Positions 63,179 to 64,000 of a DNA stretch of 64,000 nucleotides are shown here, one piece after another. Each line of letters starts with the position of its first letter. Positions within the stretch are counted from its first letter, which is position 1. The stretch spans positions 1 to 64,000 of the forward strand of contig JAGTJM010000089.1 in NCBI GenBank assembly GCA_020747015.1. The letters run 5' to 3'. Made by a program: the position numbers and the translations under genes. The stretch comes from Pyrenochaeta sp. MPI-SDFR-AT-0127. Its lineage: Eukaryota > Ascomycota > Dothideomycetes > Pleosporales > Cucurbitariaceae. The notes under the pieces are model-generated. The model made no database searches and had not been told where the DNA came from. It saw nothing but the letters and a program-made list of their open reading frames with translations.

Positions 63179-64000
63179 TCATCCTGCTGACAGCGCCTCG
63201 GTGCGAAACAGTTCCTTCAATCCTCCGCGTGCGATTGAAGCATATAGCTCATCAATCTCTTTGGCATAAAGGCGAACCGTTGCTTTCCTCTGCACAGCGC
63301 CATTCAAGCTGATTGCAAACGGCTTGTCCTTCTTCGCAAAGATGGCGTATCGGCGTTCGACTTGGCTATACGTCTCGACCACATTGTTAGCCCGAATAAC
63401 TTGGGGCCAAATCGAATCCAAGAGGTTTCTTAGCACCAATGGGTCCTCAGTACAGTATTCTGGGAGGAGCTCGATGATGATAGCTGGCTTGTCTCTGCCG
63501 GTCCCGACAACGATCGCATACTGCACCTTGGGGTGCGATGCAATCGTCCCTTCATGGACCGTTGGGTTGAACTTCCACCCATTTCTGAACACGATGATGT
63601 CATCTTTGCGGCTTGTATGCTTCCAGTGATGAGGTTTGCTCGGATGTGGGGAATAAAGATCCTGCATTGGGAACTCCTGAATTTGCGGGTAGGCTTTGAA
63701 GATGCCCTGATAGTCTGCGTACGCTGGATCCCTTACGTAGACGAGTTCAAAAAGATCAGCCACGGGCCGCATCTCGATACCGTTGAATTTGGGATTGATG
63801 CAGATATATGACCAATCTTCTCGGTCCGTTCGGTGCTGTACAATGGTGTTGGTCTCAGTGCTTCCCATCAGTGTGTATAGCGTTGTATGTTGAGAGATCG
63901 CGTCTCCTGCCTCCTGTGAAATTGATCCTGCAGGAGATCAGCATATGTTTCTTTTTAGATCATGTTGCATATATACCTCCAACATAGCCGAAGAACTTTA
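63179..64000 (-). CDS. NRPS-like adenylation domain, partial at window edge
   Basis: Adenylate-forming domain of the NRPS-like/carboxylic-acid-reductase type. Reading in from the window edge: K-F-F-G-Y-V-G-G, intron 63976-63928 (49 bp, GTATAT...CTGCAG), then E-A-G-D-A-I, the A5-like motif G-S-T-E-T, W-S-Y-I, Y-P-Q-I-Q-E-F-P-M-Q-D-L-Y, the S-R-K-D-D-I-I-V-F-R-N-G-W-K-F-N-P block (A7/A8), hP-K-V-Q-Y-A-I-V-V-G, and A10-like K-P-F-A-I-S-L-N-G-A-V-Q-R-K-A-T. It would activate a carboxylic acid as the acyl-adenylate. The usual carrier-protein and reductase domains should follow but the frame stops at 63179, so the 3' part is missing; the 5' part lies beyond the window. A10 reads N-G rather than the common K-G, which may impair catalysis. 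Confidence 0.78.

Overview
The window looks like nuclear DNA of a filamentous ascomycete (Pezizomycotina). Genes carry short GT-AG introns of about 46-70 bp. The protein families are typical of such fungi: Zn(II)2Cys6 regulator, HET domain, fungal rhodopsin-like membrane protein, NRPS-like adenylation domain, hetero-Diels-Alderase-like propeller. The repeats carry the signature of repeat-induced point mutation (RIP): CpA/TpG depleted, CpG retained, and Gln and Trp codons turned into TAG/TAA. All family calls were made by eye from motifs; no database search was run.

Layout. 1-11.7 kb is the best-preserved gene island: a four-exon Myb/SANT protein (1723-3711), a secreted SMP-30/hetero-Diels-Alderase-like propeller (4743-5732, minus), a complete RIP-inactivated Tc1-like element (5992-7325), a MITE (7449-7666), a Zn2Cys6 regulator (8012-9545, minus), a divergent dienelactone hydrolase (10033-10933) and the C-terminal stump of a DUF3435/FluG-type protein. 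11.7-25.6 kb is a strongly RIP-mutated AT-rich block with three LTRs of one family, a full Ty1/copia element (20237-25550), a RecQ-like helicase relic and a MITE. 25.55-27.4 kb is a Tad-like LINE ORF1 cut off by the copia element. 27.9-28.7 kb is a broken HET-domain gene.

31-34.1 kb holds a rhodopsin-family membrane protein gene cleanly split by a pogo-like element with TA target duplication. 34.5-45.2 kb is a transposon graveyard (hAT, pogo-like, piggyBac-like, solo LTR) with scraps of a patatin-like gene, a membrane protein and an OrsD-like zinc-finger protein. 46.9-47.3 kb encodes a small secreted cysteine-rich protein. 47.5-57.2 kb contains decayed metabolic genes (P450, metallo-beta-lactamase-fold hydrolase, alginate-lyase-like enzyme) among a truncated pogo copy and two hAT elements. 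58.4 kb is a MITE, 59.8-62.9 kb another hAT element, and the right edge holds the truncated adenylation domain of an NRPS-like enzyme running out of the window.

How it fits together. The hetero-Diels-Alderase-like protein, Zn2Cys6 regulator and dienelactone hydrolase, with an everted CCG/CGG palindrome directly upstream of the propeller gene's TATA box, could be a small metabolic cluster, now split by a transposon. The rest is mainly accessory, repeat-driven sequence in which host genes next to repeats also carry C-to-T type stop codons.
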